DNA of 64,000 nt, from assembly GCA_010015655.1 (NCBI GenBank), contig ML976660.1, positions 369,937 to 433,936 on the forward strand, written 5' to 3'. The position numbers were made by a program, and so were the translations under genes. Source of the stretch: Bimuria novae-zelandiae CBS 107.79 (taxonomy: Eukaryota; Ascomycota; Dothideomycetes; Pleosporales; Didymosphaeriaceae). Shown piece by piece: positions 49,916 through 62,300 of this stretch. The notes beneath the pieces were generated by a model. It saw only the letters and a list, made by a program, of their open reading frames with translations. It had not been told where the DNA came from and searched no databases. Position 1 is the stretch's first letter; the number at the start of each line of letters is the position of its first letter.

Positions 49916-50119
49916 CGGTGCTAGTCGAGGGTGGGTAGTGGATTCTCGGGAAGTATGGACTGTACAATTTGCTATCAGTAGGCGGTCAAATTGTCATTGG
50001 GATGCATCGCGAAAGAAGAGCCCGATCGTTCCATCATATTGACTTAGTTGGGCAGTCACCGACGTGGGTGATTGACACGAATCGGGAGCCTGGAAGTCGC
50101 CGATTTGCCAAATGAACTG
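49916..50119 (-). other. Remaining upstream sequence of the transcription factor
   Basis: 204 bp of normal composition between the zinc-cluster codons and the transposon terminus. An ATGATGGAACG start-like sequence lies at about 50037, but its frame meets TGA before any usable splice donor and cannot be joined to the zinc-cluster frame. Confidence 0.45.
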
Positions 50120-50168
50120 CCGTGTCTGTGCGCACAACGCCCGACTTTTCGCAACGCCCGACCCCAGC

Positions 50169-50329
50169 TATAAGGGGCTGGGTGCTCAAGGAGCTAAAGG
50201 TGCCAGAAGAATACTTATAAATTTAATAAAGAGTCTAAAGTTAAGCTTTAGGCGTTAAACTTATATATCTAGGGTTTATATAACTAAGAGTTAAGGATCT
50301 AAAGTAATAACTAGGTATAGCTTATTGTA
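50169..50329 (-). repeat. Gypsy 3' LTR
   Basis: 161-bp copy. Differences from the other LTR are mostly C/T and G/A transitions, so the two copies were mutated independently. The expected TG start has become TA in both. Confidence 0.82.
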
Positions 50330-51870
50330 TACCTCCTTTCCCTCTATTAGGGATTAAAAAAAAATTATACTTTATCTTACTATATAGCTTCGCGATCGTT
50401 TTATTATCTACTTATAATTTTTTTGCTATTATAAACCTTTTATTAGTTATGTTCTTGCGTGTCTAATTTTAAGCTACTATTTTTAACGCTAGCGTAATTC
50501 TTTTTAGCTAGCTTATTAAAAAGTTTAGTCCTTCTAAAGCTTATAAAGTAAGTTTTAAACTTTTTTTTACGCTTTTTTTACTTCTTCCTACTTTCTAACT
50601 TACTTTCTTACTTTTCTAACCTTCTTTTTAGTTCCTTATTAGCCTAGGTGTGCGCACTTACTAACTTAATAAGCTTAGCTTTTAAGGCCTAATCTTACTA
50701 CGCGCGACGATTAAGCGCTAGTATATTAATTATATTACTTATAAACATGTTTATTAGTAGGTACTAGTAGGCAAGATAGTGTCCTGCGAGGAGTGCTATA
50801 TTTATAAGCTTATTAGCTATACTAAATAAATATACTTTAGTCTAACTTATTTTAGATAACTTTAAAGTGTGTTTTACTAATTTTTTCCCTTACCTTGATT
50901 TAGCTTGTCCTTAACAAAGTTAGCTACGAAGTGTTTACTAATATTATAGTTATTAGTATAGGCTACCTTATAAATAAGATTTTAAAAAGTAGCTTAGAGT
51001 AAAAAAACTTTTTTACTAACTTTAACGCGTTCTATTCTACTTATAAAGTTATTATTATTAATTACTATACCTCCTTTAAGAGTAAGAGTACTATTACTTT
51101 AAGCCTTATTAATTTTTTCTTTTAAGGCTGTTTAGCTTTTAGAGCGTATTATTATTATAATTAAAAAGACTTTTAACCTTCTTTAAGTTTATACTACTAA
51201 CTTCAAATCATTTTATTAAAAGTATAAAAACCCGTTTATAAGTTCTTTTTAGATACTAAAGCTATTATCGTGTAGCTCTCTAATAAGTTTATAGTAATAG
51301 ATAAGGACATTATAATAGATAATATTCTCGCGGTAGCTAATATGCTTATTTAAGCCTACTAGGGCTTACGCTAGTAGTTTTAGGCTATTATAATTAAGAA
51401 GTACTTAAGTAAGAAGCATAATAGCTTCCTTAATCTTAATAGTATATTAGAGGGCGGAGAAGAAAATCTAGATATTATTAAAAAAGGATTTATTATTGCT
51501 TTAGTAGCTAAAGATACCCCTTCTACCTAGTTCCTTTATCTTTCCTATACTTCTAAGGCTCTCTTTTTTTTTGTAAGGGTTATCTCTTACTATTATAAGA
51601 ATTATTTAGTTTCTTTATAATTTTTGTAGTTCTAAGAGTTTTTAAAGTTGCTTTTTTAAAATTCCTTCTTAACTTTCTTCCCTAATACTTAACTTTATTC
51701 CTTAATAATATTATTCCTATCTATCTATATCTTAGATACCTTTATTTAGTTAGGTTTTTTAATTTAGTAAGATAGGCATCGTAGAGCTTCCTTTAGGCCC
51801 TAATAAAAGCTAATTTAAGGGATATCGCAATAGAATCCTATTGAAAGTTTTTTATTATAATTTTAATATA

Positions 51871-53717
51871 ACGTGGTTCACCACCGAGCGGGCCAACCCC
51901 ACCAAGCAGGCCAACTTTGCTAAATGCAGCCCACCTCTAGCTTATACTATAATGCCATTACAATATAACGCGCAACAACCTTATACTAAAAGTGCACTAT
52001 AGCTTACTATTTAAGCTATAATTAAAGATCGCGATAAGAGTAAAAGATATGTTATTATAGCCTTTAGCATGCCTTAAATAATAGTATAATAATAACGCTA
52101 AGGAGCCCTCTCTTAACGCGATCGCGAGCCTAACTTAAAGAAGCTAACTAAGCTAAAGGAGGAGGCTCTAGTCCAACGTATACTTAAGCTTAACTAGCGA
52201 GGAATAGGTGTAATAAGGGATATAGTCTAAGATATAGCTAATAATCTACTTACTAAGCGCGGTAGATAGCCTATTAGTAAGCACTAGATAGACAGGCTTA
52301 AGACGCGTACGCTAGAAATTAAGCTTTAAAGGAGCTATCTATATAATTATTAGTAAGCCCTAAACGAAGATCTACGTATTATAACGCCTTAGTTTAAGCT
52401 AGTTACTAATACTAAGGCTAAGTACAGTATCGCTAATAACAACACGTACAACTTCGACGAGACAGGCTTTATAATAGGGGTAATACAAGGTTAGATAGTC
52501 TTTACAGGCTCTAAAAAGCAAAGCAACCTAAAGAAGATTTAACTTAGTAATTATAGGTAGGTTACTAATATCTAGGGTGTTAGCGCTAAAGGCTAGGCTC
52601 TACTATCCTTTCTTATCTTCCCTAGTAAGATTCTAATCACGTCCTAGTTCTATAATCTACCCTAAGACTAAGTTATTAAAGTTAGTCCTAATAGCTAGAC
52701 GTTAAACAAGCTTAGCCTTACCTAGCTAAGGCACTTTAATACCTATACTAAGGCGCGTAGTTTAAGTGCACACTAGCTACTAATTATAAATAGCTATAAG
52801 AGCTACTGCTTACACGAATTCCATAAATACTATAAGGAATAGAAGATTATTATTCTCTATATACCTCTACACTTATCACACCTCTTGTAGCCACTTAATA
52901 TAGGTTGTTTTTCGCCTTTAAAGCGGGCGTACAGCAATAAGATTAGTAGCTTAGTATAGTATAGCACTAAGTAGATTAAGAAGAAGGCCTTTCTACTAGC
53001 CTTTAAAGTAGCTTTTAAGAAAGTAATAATAAAGGCGAATATCTGCGCAGGCTTTAGAGGCGCTAGATTAGTCTTATACAACCTAGAGGCGGTGTTATTA
53101 AGACTTAATATAATTCTTTATACGCTAACTCTACCTAACGCAGAGGATATCTTATAGGAATTAAAAACACTAAGTAACCTCCGCGAGATAAAGGCTTAGT
53201 TAACGCTAGTTCGTAAGCGTGTATAGAAGTATAGAGATTTACTAGTTTCTCCGCTTCTTAGAGCTGTTAAGCAACTTAATAAAGGTGTTATATTAATAGA
53301 GCACGAAATAGTGTTAATATAATAAAAAATAGTAAGGCTTTATAAAGTAGTAGAGATAGTAATAAAGGTAAAAAGTTAAAAGAGGAAGTATATTTAGGCA
53401 GCTAAGACACTTATAGTAAGAGAGGTAGTTAATTTAATAGCTAAAAAGGATAGTAGTAGGCAAAAGGAGGGTAAAGAGTCTGCAAAGAGGGTGCGTGGGC
53501 AGAGGCGCTGCGGACGTTGCAGCGAAGCTGGCCACAACGCTCGCACCTGCGCAGTAGAAATTATAGATACATCTAATAGCAATAAGTCTAAATAGTATTT
53601 CTATGTTCTGCGAATTATAGTAAATTATAGTGGTGTTATAGGAGGCGCTTCGCAATAGACTGACTTTTAAAAAGTGGCCCGCTCGGTGGGGTTGGCCCGC
53701 TCGGTGGTGAACCACGT
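51871..53717 (+). mobile_element. Pogo-like DNA transposon with GC-rich TIRs, nested in the gypsy element
   Basis: A 1,847-bp element with inverted repeats of about 43 bp starting ACGTGGTTCACCACCGAGCG at each end, flanked by TA (51869-51870, 53718-53719). A broken plus-strand transposase shows the pogo hallmark YNFDETGF near 52455 and many in-frame stops. The C-terminus ends in a CCHC zinc knuckle, CGRCSEAGHNARTC (53509-53550). The termini and the knuckle stay GC-rich while the middle is TA-rich. Confidence 0.9.
53509..53550 (+). other. CCHC zinc-knuckle segment at the transposase C-terminus
   Basis: C-x2-C-x4-H-x4-C (CGRCSEAGHNARTC) preceded by a Lys/Arg-rich stretch. It lies in a GC-rich island of about 100 bp inside otherwise AT-rich sequence and has no stop codon. 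Zinc-knuckle tails occur in some fungal pogo-type transposases and probably bind nucleic acid. Confidence 0.75.
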
Positions 53718-56700
53718 TAGCTTAGTTAAGGTTTTTACGAGGTTCTTAAGTTCTTTAAGAGTAGTTTTCTTATTATACTAGGTATTCTACTTTCTTGCCT
53801 TATAGAACTAGCGTTCTTTACATATTAACTATATTATATTCCTCCTACCCCCTTTTTTTATAATTACTTTAGGCTAAGCGTTATTAGTAATTTAGCTAAG
53901 GAGAGGGTTTAATAAGGCTAATTTTAGCCTATTTACGTAGAACCTTAGGTGCATGTTTAGCAGGACAATTAGTTCTACGATATAAAAGTTTATTATCTTT
54001 TTTATAGTAAACTTTTTTCACTTCTAGTTAAGCTTCTTGCTTAAACGTTAGTTTTAAAGGTAGTCCTTATACTTTAGCTATACTTTGTTTCCTTTTTTTA
54101 AGATTTTAGCGTTTTTATATTAATAATTCGCTAAATGCTCTTATTCTTATTAGGCTAATATTATTTTTACCTAGGTAAAGTTAAACCAATTTTTAAACTT
54201 TTTTATTATAACCTTCGCGGTCTTCTTTACGTTAGTTTTAAGCTCTAACACTAACCTCTATATCTTAAAGTTCTTAACTAATTTAATATTCTAGCTATAA
54301 AATAAGAAAAATAAGCTAACTTCCGTCAATGTGGCTTCTCGCCCTTTAATAGCTATTTAAACTATAAAAAGCTACTTTATCTAATTATCCTATTACTAGT
54401 CACAATAAGCAGGCTTTTAGGATAGAGTTTATTTATTCTATTTACCCGTCTATCTCTAGGTGCTTCACTATAGATAGTCTTTAGTTAATACCTGCTTATT
54501 TATAGAGTGTAGTCTAAAATTCGCTTACGAACTGTCCCCTGCGGTCTAATATAATTAAAGAGGAAAAGAAGTAGTTTATTACTTAGTATTAAAAGAACGC
54601 TATTATAACTATAGGTATATTAAAATTTAAAAGACGAATAAACTTAGGATCCTTCCTAAGTTTATCTATAATTACTATAATATTTAAGTAGCTATTACTC
54701 TTAGGTAAGGTAATAATAAAGTCTATCGTAATATCCTTCTATTCTTATTTAGGTAGTAGTAAGGGCTTTAGCGAGCCCTATTTTACTTCTCTTTATAGTT
54801 TAGTTCTTCTATAGATATTATAGTTCTTAATATACTACCTTAGTTAAATATCCCTAAGAAAAAGTAGTCTCGAGTAAGGATTTTATAAGTATTTTCTTAT
54901 TTTAAGTATTTTAAAGCTAAGCAACTATGCGCGACTACTATTAGCTTTATTTATAAATGTTTTAATTTTAGTACCTATTATCTTAACCTATAGTATAGGA
55001 ACCCTTAGTTATCTATACTCTAAGATACTTATAAATAACTTTTACGTAGGTTTAAACTTCCTAAGCCTATTCTTAATATAGGCCTTTATTTTACTATACA
55101 CGCTGTTCTTTATTATATTCTACCTTTTACTATATAGTATTAATGTTTAGTTTGCATTACTTAGCAGGATTATTGCCTCCTTAAAGGGTTAATATAGGTA
55201 GTTCGGGACATATTAGGTAAGTAAGTACTAGGTCTTTATTTACTTTAGTATAGTTAGGTTCCTTTATAATAATAGGCGTTTAAGGGATAAAAGGCTTTAG
55301 GCTATTTCTTTTAGTAAGTTTTTTAAAAAAGCGTAAAATGTTTAAACTTTAATTTATTATCTTTATTATTATTTAGTAGGTCTTAGTCCCTTTAGGAGAA
55401 GACATTCGTCCTAGAATTTATTAAACCTAGTCTATATATAAACGTTATATTAATATAGCTAAGTATATCTACCTACTAAACGTGTCGTTTATCTAACTTT
55501 TATTTAGTAGTAAAATATATAAGGTTCTTATAACTAGTATAAATTATAAGGTGCTTTACTACTTAATATATATACTTTTATTTGTCTATATATTTAATAA
55601 CTAAAAGTCTCTATTTATCGTAAATAGCGTAGTTATATTCTACTAGGCTATTTTTTATTAAAAAGTAAGCTACTAGGCGCAGAATCTTATTATTATTATA
55701 CTAAAAGAAGTATCCCTTAATTAACTAAGTAAAAGCGTCTACTTCTAGTACTAATTCTTATTTAGAGTTAAAGTAAGCTAGCGCGGGGTCTATATAGAAT
55801 ACTATTTTTAAAAAGTTAAATACGTACTTCTACTTTAATTCCTAAATAAATTCTACTCCTTTACTAGTAAGCTTTATAAGGGGACTTACTATACTAAAAA
55901 AGTCTTATATAAATCTTTAATAAAAGTTTGTAAAGCTTACAAAGCTCTAAACTCCCTTTACTAAAATTAGTAGCTTTTATTTTTAAATTATTTAGACTTT
56001 ATCTATGTCTATGCTTACGCGCTTATTAACTTTTATAATAAATTTAAGGTACTTAGTCTTTCTAAAGTAGAGCGTAGATTTTTTAATATTTAAATATAGT
56101 TTTATAGTTATTAACTTCTAAATTATAATACGTGCTTTCTCCTCGTTGTCTTTTTAGCTACTACTAAAGAAGATAAGAACGTTATCTATATACGCTAAAT
56201 AGTAGTTATTAAGGTACTCTTTTAGTACCTAATTAATATACTACTAGAACGTACTTAGTACGTTAGCTAAGCTAAAAGGAACTACTATTTACTTATAAAA
56301 GCTAAATTAAATTTTAAACGATACCTTCTATTCCTTACCTTTTACTATTTAAAGCCTATAAAAGGTTTATATTATATTAAGTTTCCTAAATTATTTAGCC
56401 TTCGCGAAGTGCCAAAAGATTTTATTAATTAATAATAAAGAGTATTAGTACTTTTTTAAGATAGTATTTAAGGCATAATAATTAATATAAAAGCGTAGTC
56501 TTTTACTATATTTTTTTTAGTAAATAATACTAAAATAGCGGCGCTAGACTTACTTACTTAAATAAATTTTTTATTTAAGTATTTAGTAAGCTCTTTCTAA
56601 AGGACGAGCAACCCTTTACGCGACATATTAAATAGAGGGCTATAGGGGATCTCTAGGGTCTTACTATCTTTTTCTATAAGAGGGATACAAAGATCTACTT

Positions 56701-58899
56701 TAGGCCTATAGTGTAGGGGGAGCTTGTCAGCTTATTTCTTATTAAAGATACGCTATAAGTCCTTAAAAGCTTTAAGTAATAGCTTTTATAGATTTACCTT
56801 TAGCTTGTGGGTTAACGCCTTTTATATATCTTTTATTAATATAAAAAATACCTTAACCTTATTTTTTAGGCGTTAATTTCGCTAATTTAAGGCTATAAAG
56901 ACTATAGCTAATACCCTTTAAGGCTTTTTTAATAGTCTTTTATTTTTTTAGTTACGGATGTAAGTGCCTAAACTTCTAATTTAAGTTAATTTCTTTACTA
57001 GGACTTGTTTAACCCTATTCTTTTTTATTTAGATTAGGCTAAAGATTAGATCGTACGACCTATTATTAGGTAAGATATATAATTATATTAGTTTTATATA
57101 GCTAATAATATTTATTTTTAGTTAGACTAATTCGCCTACAAAAAGTTACATGCCTTTAATACTAATAATTTCTTATAGATAAGGTAGGTTCTTGCGCTAT
57201 AGGTAGGCTTTTATTATAAGGTTTTTTAATATAAATTTAAAAGTTAAATAACCTAAATTAATTATCGTTAATGTAAACATAATATTAATAATAAGTAAAT
57301 ATACTATTATTAGTGTTAAGTCTAGCTATAGCCTTTAAAAGTTATTAAAACTTATCTTTTACCCTTTTCTTACTTTTACTTTTTAGCGGCGACTATTGCT
57401 AAGAAGATCTAGTTTTCTAAATTAATAAAGACTATATTAAACTCTTTATTAAAAAAATCCTTAGTTACGAGTATAGTAGCGTAAACTTATACTAGCTTTA
57501 TTATAAGTAAAAGTTTGTACTACTTTACGTAGTGTACTGTATCTCTATAATAAAAATGGGACTATTTTTCTTACAGGTTTCTATTACCTTGCACGATACC
57601 TATATAGCCTATTTCTAAATATTACTAGACCTGTGTCCTATAGCTCTATCTATTATTTAGTGTCTTTTATCTTAGCTTCGTTAGCTAGACATCCTTTTAG
57701 GGTTAGCTTAGATAGGTTCTTAGTTTATCACGTCTAGCGCCCCGTTTTGGTAGAAAACTTTAATAATTATAATTTATTTTAAAATAGATTTTTTTTAATC
57801 TTAATAACTTTCCTCAAGACCCCTTATAAGTCCTAATTATTATTTATATTTATTATAACTATTTAGTCCCGTAAGTTATTATAAAATCATTAAAAGTATA
57901 GGTTTTTAAAAAAAAAATATTTATACTCCTTAGCTTCTATAGCGTAGTTATTAAAGTTAAAAATTAAAATTACGGAGCTTCTAACTTCCTTATTATATTA
58001 TAAGTAAGTAGTTACGCGCGATTTCTTCCGCTAGGTAGTTATAAAAGTTATAGTCTAATAACTCCTAGAGGTTAGCTTTAGTATATTCTATGTAGTAGTC
58101 TAGGTACGTAATTTCCACCGTCGCTACATATTTTATTAATTAACTAATAATATATCTAAGTATATTTCGAAGGTAGTCCCTATCCTTTAGGAGCTTATAT
58201 TATATTACTATCTTAAAGTAGTAGTAATCCTATCGTTTACTATTAAAATAGGCTAAATTAAAAATTTTAGGATAGTGACTTCCTTCTTAGTTTAAGATAA
58301 GCTCTACTATTAATCTCTTTAGTAGCTCCATCTATTAGTCTACTTTTAATAGCTAATTCGTACCTCCTATCTTTTAAAAATATTATTATATTATTAGGGG
58401 TTCTTAGTACTCCTTTATTATTTTTTTAGTTAGTCCTTTTACTTTTTATAGTATAGTCTAAAAAGTATTTTAGAAATTAACGAGTGCTTTAACGTTGCTT
58501 AAGAATTACTATATTTTATTCTTATTAACTCCTAATACCTAAAGTTTAGTTATAAATAGGGAGGCTATCCTTTTAGCTTCTTAGCTATTACTCTTTTATA
58601 AGCTAATAGCTTACTACACATAATTATTTGCGCTAAATATAGATCTTTAGTAAAAAGTCCTATTCTTAATTTTATAAGTTTTTTATTTAGTAAAGATAGT
58701 CTTGCTAGCGTTAAGTGTCTATTAAGACTTCTTTTAATTACTTACTAAGAAGCGTTCTATCTCCTTATAGGTCTAGGTATTACCTTTATAGTATTTATCT
58801 ATATAAGTCTTTTAACTTCGTGTGCTACTTTATAGCTTTAGTTTATAATTATATTTAAAATCTACTTATCCCGTAACAAATAAAAGTAATTAAATTTAA

Positions 58900-59057
58900 T
58901 ATAAGGGGCTAGGTGCTTAAGAAGCTAAAGACACTTAAAAAAATACTTATAAATTTAATAGTTAAAAGTTAAGCTTTAGGCATTACACTTATATATCTAG
59001 GGTTCGCATAACCGAGGGTTAAGGATCCGAGGCAACAACTGGGCGTAGCCCATTACA
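58900..59057 (-). repeat. Gypsy 5' LTR
   Basis: 158-bp copy. Its right half keeps more G and C than the other copy (GGATCCGAGGCAACAACTGG against GGATCTAAAGTAATAACTAG), so RIP hit the two copies unevenly. Confidence 0.82.
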
Positions 59058-61400
59058 CTAGCCATTTTGCATATATCTTTCACATCACATAACTCCACTA
59101 TCATGCTAGCTATTAACAAAGCGATTGCATACATTAGTAGCCTAGCTTTAAGTAAAAAATGTAAATATTTAAAAGTATTAAAAATATGTAGTGTTAGTTC
59201 TATAATTTTATTATACTAATATTAACGCGTATAGCGCCTACGCGTTACTAAGGACTCTAATTAGTATATACTTAGCTTATACTAAGAAGCTAAGTTTATA
59301 AAATATATAAAGGAGTTTACTAAGCAGCGCCTACTACTCATAAAATTTATAATATAAAATTACTCGTCCTAATTAGCGACTAAGGATATTTCTAAAAGCT
59401 AGGTTACGCACTTTATTAACTGTATTAAAAATAAGCTTATATCTTAATAGGCGCTAGTAATAGACTCTATACACTATAATACTGATTTAGTTATTAAATA
59501 TAGCCTATATTTTAACCTTCTCTAATATAAAATATCTAAATATAATATATAGCTATTAGAAACAGATAATATAGATAAAAAAGGCTTTATAATTAGAATT
59601 AGCAGGTTAAAAAGAGTCGTTAGTAAAGACATATATACATATTAACACGTTAATTTAGCTTTTTAAAATAAATCCCGCGACTAGGTAATAGTGTTACTAT
59701 TAATTTATACTAATAAGAGTATATTACTACTATCCATTATATATCTAACAAAGAAAAGAGATACACAAGCTTGCTAGATTAAAAATATTTATCTAAGAAC
59801 ATATTAAGTTTATTTCACAATCCTATCTATAGATTAGATAAATAATAATATTTGTCCGTACGCAGTACGGGCAGCTACCTAATGCGATGTCTTAAGACAG
59901 GTGACGATGGTTATGTAATACCGCACAGGCAAAGGCACAGACCATAGTCACCGTGCGCGAGCATTAATCCTTATAACCCCCTTTCCTCCGTACGTAGAAT
60001 AGATAGACAAGACTTGAATACCAGACCCTTTTCTCACCCGTACCATCGTACAACTATCTAGCCCTATCATATCGCTATATGCTTGGCTTAGTATAGCCCA
60101 TTCAATAATATTAGTCTTATATAGCTGAAGTAAATATTTAATTATTACACTAAACCTAAAGCACGAAGCAGAGAGCAATTAATAATAATAAATAATTATA
60201 ATAGCTATATAATAATAGATTTTATTAGGTTTTACAATACTAATAATATACTACTATATATCTTTCTTCAATATTTAACTTATAAACTCTAGCTATTAGA
60301 TATAGCTAACTTTAGTCCTTTAGTAATAAATTACTCCTAAAAGCTTATAAATTGCTTTTATATAATACTTAAATAATTTTTTATTAAAAAAGAGAACTTC
60401 TTCTTAATATTCTGGGCTACTTAGTTAAATATATTTACCTAAAAGTTGGTTTTTTAGCTTATTTAAAGCTACTAATATATCGCCACTTAATCCTGAAAGA
60501 ATACTTTAGAGATTTAGAATATTAATACTAATTATCCTTTAGTTATCTAAAACGTTAGCTTTATGTTACTATAGGGGGACTAGCCTAATGTGGAAACGCT
60601 AGTACGCAACTCTGTAAAAGATATATACTCTTATCAGTTAAAAAAGGTTCTTTGCATTCTCTACTACCTAGTAGCTTAGAATAAGCTTATCTAGTATAAA
60701 TTAGAGGGCGTAAAGGATGCCCTAAGGGAGAAAAAGAAGTCCTCTAAAGAGAGGAGAGTTCTGTCTTTACAGTAACATGAGGAGTACTATAAAAGCGCCA
60801 TTTTATAGTTACTACGTGCACAGAAGGAGGCAGAAGTAAGATATAAGATATTTAAAGACCTTAAGCGTTAAGAGGAGCTTATAAAAGCTAATAAAAAGTA
60901 TGTTTAATATAATAATAAGCTACTTAAGGAAAAGCCAAAGAATAAAAGCGAATAAAAAAAGTTAGCTAAATTAGTACCTAAAAAGAAGCTATCTAAGCTA
61001 GCTATCTAAAAATCTGAATGCGTAATTAAAAAGTAATACTAATGAGAAGCTTATAACGATTAAAAAACCTTAGAATTATTTTAAAAAGGTAATAAGAACG
61101 CTTTAAAGCTAATAATTAAAAATTAAAGTATATATAGCATACTAGGGCTACTATAGCTAGCGCGTTATCTAATATTGCTTTAGCTATATAATCTAGTATA
61201 ATTAACTCTTACAGCCACCCTATTAATTAGCTAAAATAGTATATATAAGATAAAATTATCGCATAAATATAGCGAGTACTTAAATGAAAAATCTTGTAAT
61301 AATATATTTTTTACGTAGCTATAGAGCTTTATGTTTACAATCGCTAATATACTCCAAGTCGAACGTTGCGCGAAGTCGGGCGTTGTGTGCACAGACACGA

Positions 61401-62300
61401 TACCGTGTGTACATAGTTAATACACGCCAAGCCTTAATACTCGCTTAACACTAAAATAGCTTAATTAAACTTAAGGCTATAAAGCTCAATATAAAAGCTA
61501 TTTTTATAAGGCTTTTTAGCAAAGAGGCCTATAAGACTTAATAATTAACTTTAGCTATAAAAATCTACTTAGAGTTTTAATAACTTAGCCCCTACGCGAC
61601 TAAGGCTCCTAGGGCTATAATATAGTATTTAAGGCCTTAGTAGTACTTATAGCCTTAATAGTAAGCCTTTTTTTTTTAAATAGCTTTTATATCTAGCCTA
61701 AAGATATCTTTCATACGCTTTTTAGTAAGTTTTAGTTAATTCTAAAGTTATTACTAAACCCTATAAGCCTACTACTTTTATACTTACTTAGTAGTATAAT
61801 TAGCGTTCTTTTTTACTTAAGCTACTTATTAGCCTTGCGGGCCTTAGCTATTTTACTTTTCTAAAGCTATAGCTACTATATAAGGTCATGTGTTTTCTAT
61901 ACACGGCTTGGTGACTAGAAAACAGCTCCCCTATAGTACTTATTAGGCTAATTAGGCTATAAAGGCTTACTACGCTTTCTTCGCCTCTTCTTATTACCTA
62001 GCGCTACTCTTAGGTCCTTATTTTTATATTATATTAGTTATTTTTATACTATAATTAATTGACCTATTTAGCTTACCTTTTTAACCTCTTTATTACCCCC
62101 TACACCTAGTATAGCCTTTATAAGTTAGTTAATGTTTGAGGATCCTGCTGTAGGCAGGAGCACCAGAGAGCTCCTTTCTAGCTTCGTGGTTGATTTTGGT
62201 CGAGCACGTGCATTAGCTTGGCGCGCACTCAACACGTATATAGGCTTAGTAGGCAGATAGCTTAATTAAACACCTATTCTTTTTATTATGTTATAAGCCC
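61401..62300. other. AT-rich DNA to the right of the Fot1-like element
   Basis: About 900 bp of TA-rich sequence with no recognised gene. A GC-richer patch at 62140-62230 contains the short hairpin CCTGCTGTAGGCAGG and does not match anything else in the window that I could see. Confidence 0.4.

Larger units (their letters stand above)
50169..59057 (-). mobile_element. Ty3/gypsy LTR retrotransposon, RIP-degraded, with nested pogo-like insertion
   Basis: Direct LTRs (50169-50329 and 58900-59057) share TATAAGGGGCT at one end and an ATTGCA-like end (now ATTGTA or ATTACA). Flanks CCAGC (50164-50168) and CTAGC (59058-59062) are a 5-bp target duplication differing by one C/T transition. It reads leftward: a polypurine tract (GAGGGAAAGGAGGT) lies just inside the left LTR. 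The reverse-transcriptase core AYIDNVLIF (family YxDD) is at 56160-56210, and the RNase H motif AIYDK (family HDKE) is near 55620. Without the inner insertion it is about 7.0 kb. Every frame is broken by TAA or TAG. Confidence 0.85.
50120..61400 (+). mobile_element. Fot1/pogo-like DNA transposon interrupted by a gypsy element
   Basis: Inverted repeats of about 44 bp at 50120-50163 and 61357-61400 share CGTGTCTGTGC, ACAACGCCCGACTT and GCAACG, with about six mismatches, nearly all transitions. Removing the gypsy insertion and one target duplication leaves about 2.39 kb, the usual size of Fot1/pogo elements. A degraded plus-strand transposase begins at about 59103 (MLAINKAIAYISSLA). It continues with a CENP-B-type HTH motif near 59300 and an NIDKKGF motif near 59570, where the family has NMDEKGF. 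Stops occur throughout. The right flank is TA, the left flank TG, so the TA duplication is not perfect. Confidence 0.78.

Noticed and set aside
59948..60178. 76-codon minus-strand frame in island 2
   Set aside because: It lies across the degraded Fot1-like transposase and has no domain; open by chance.
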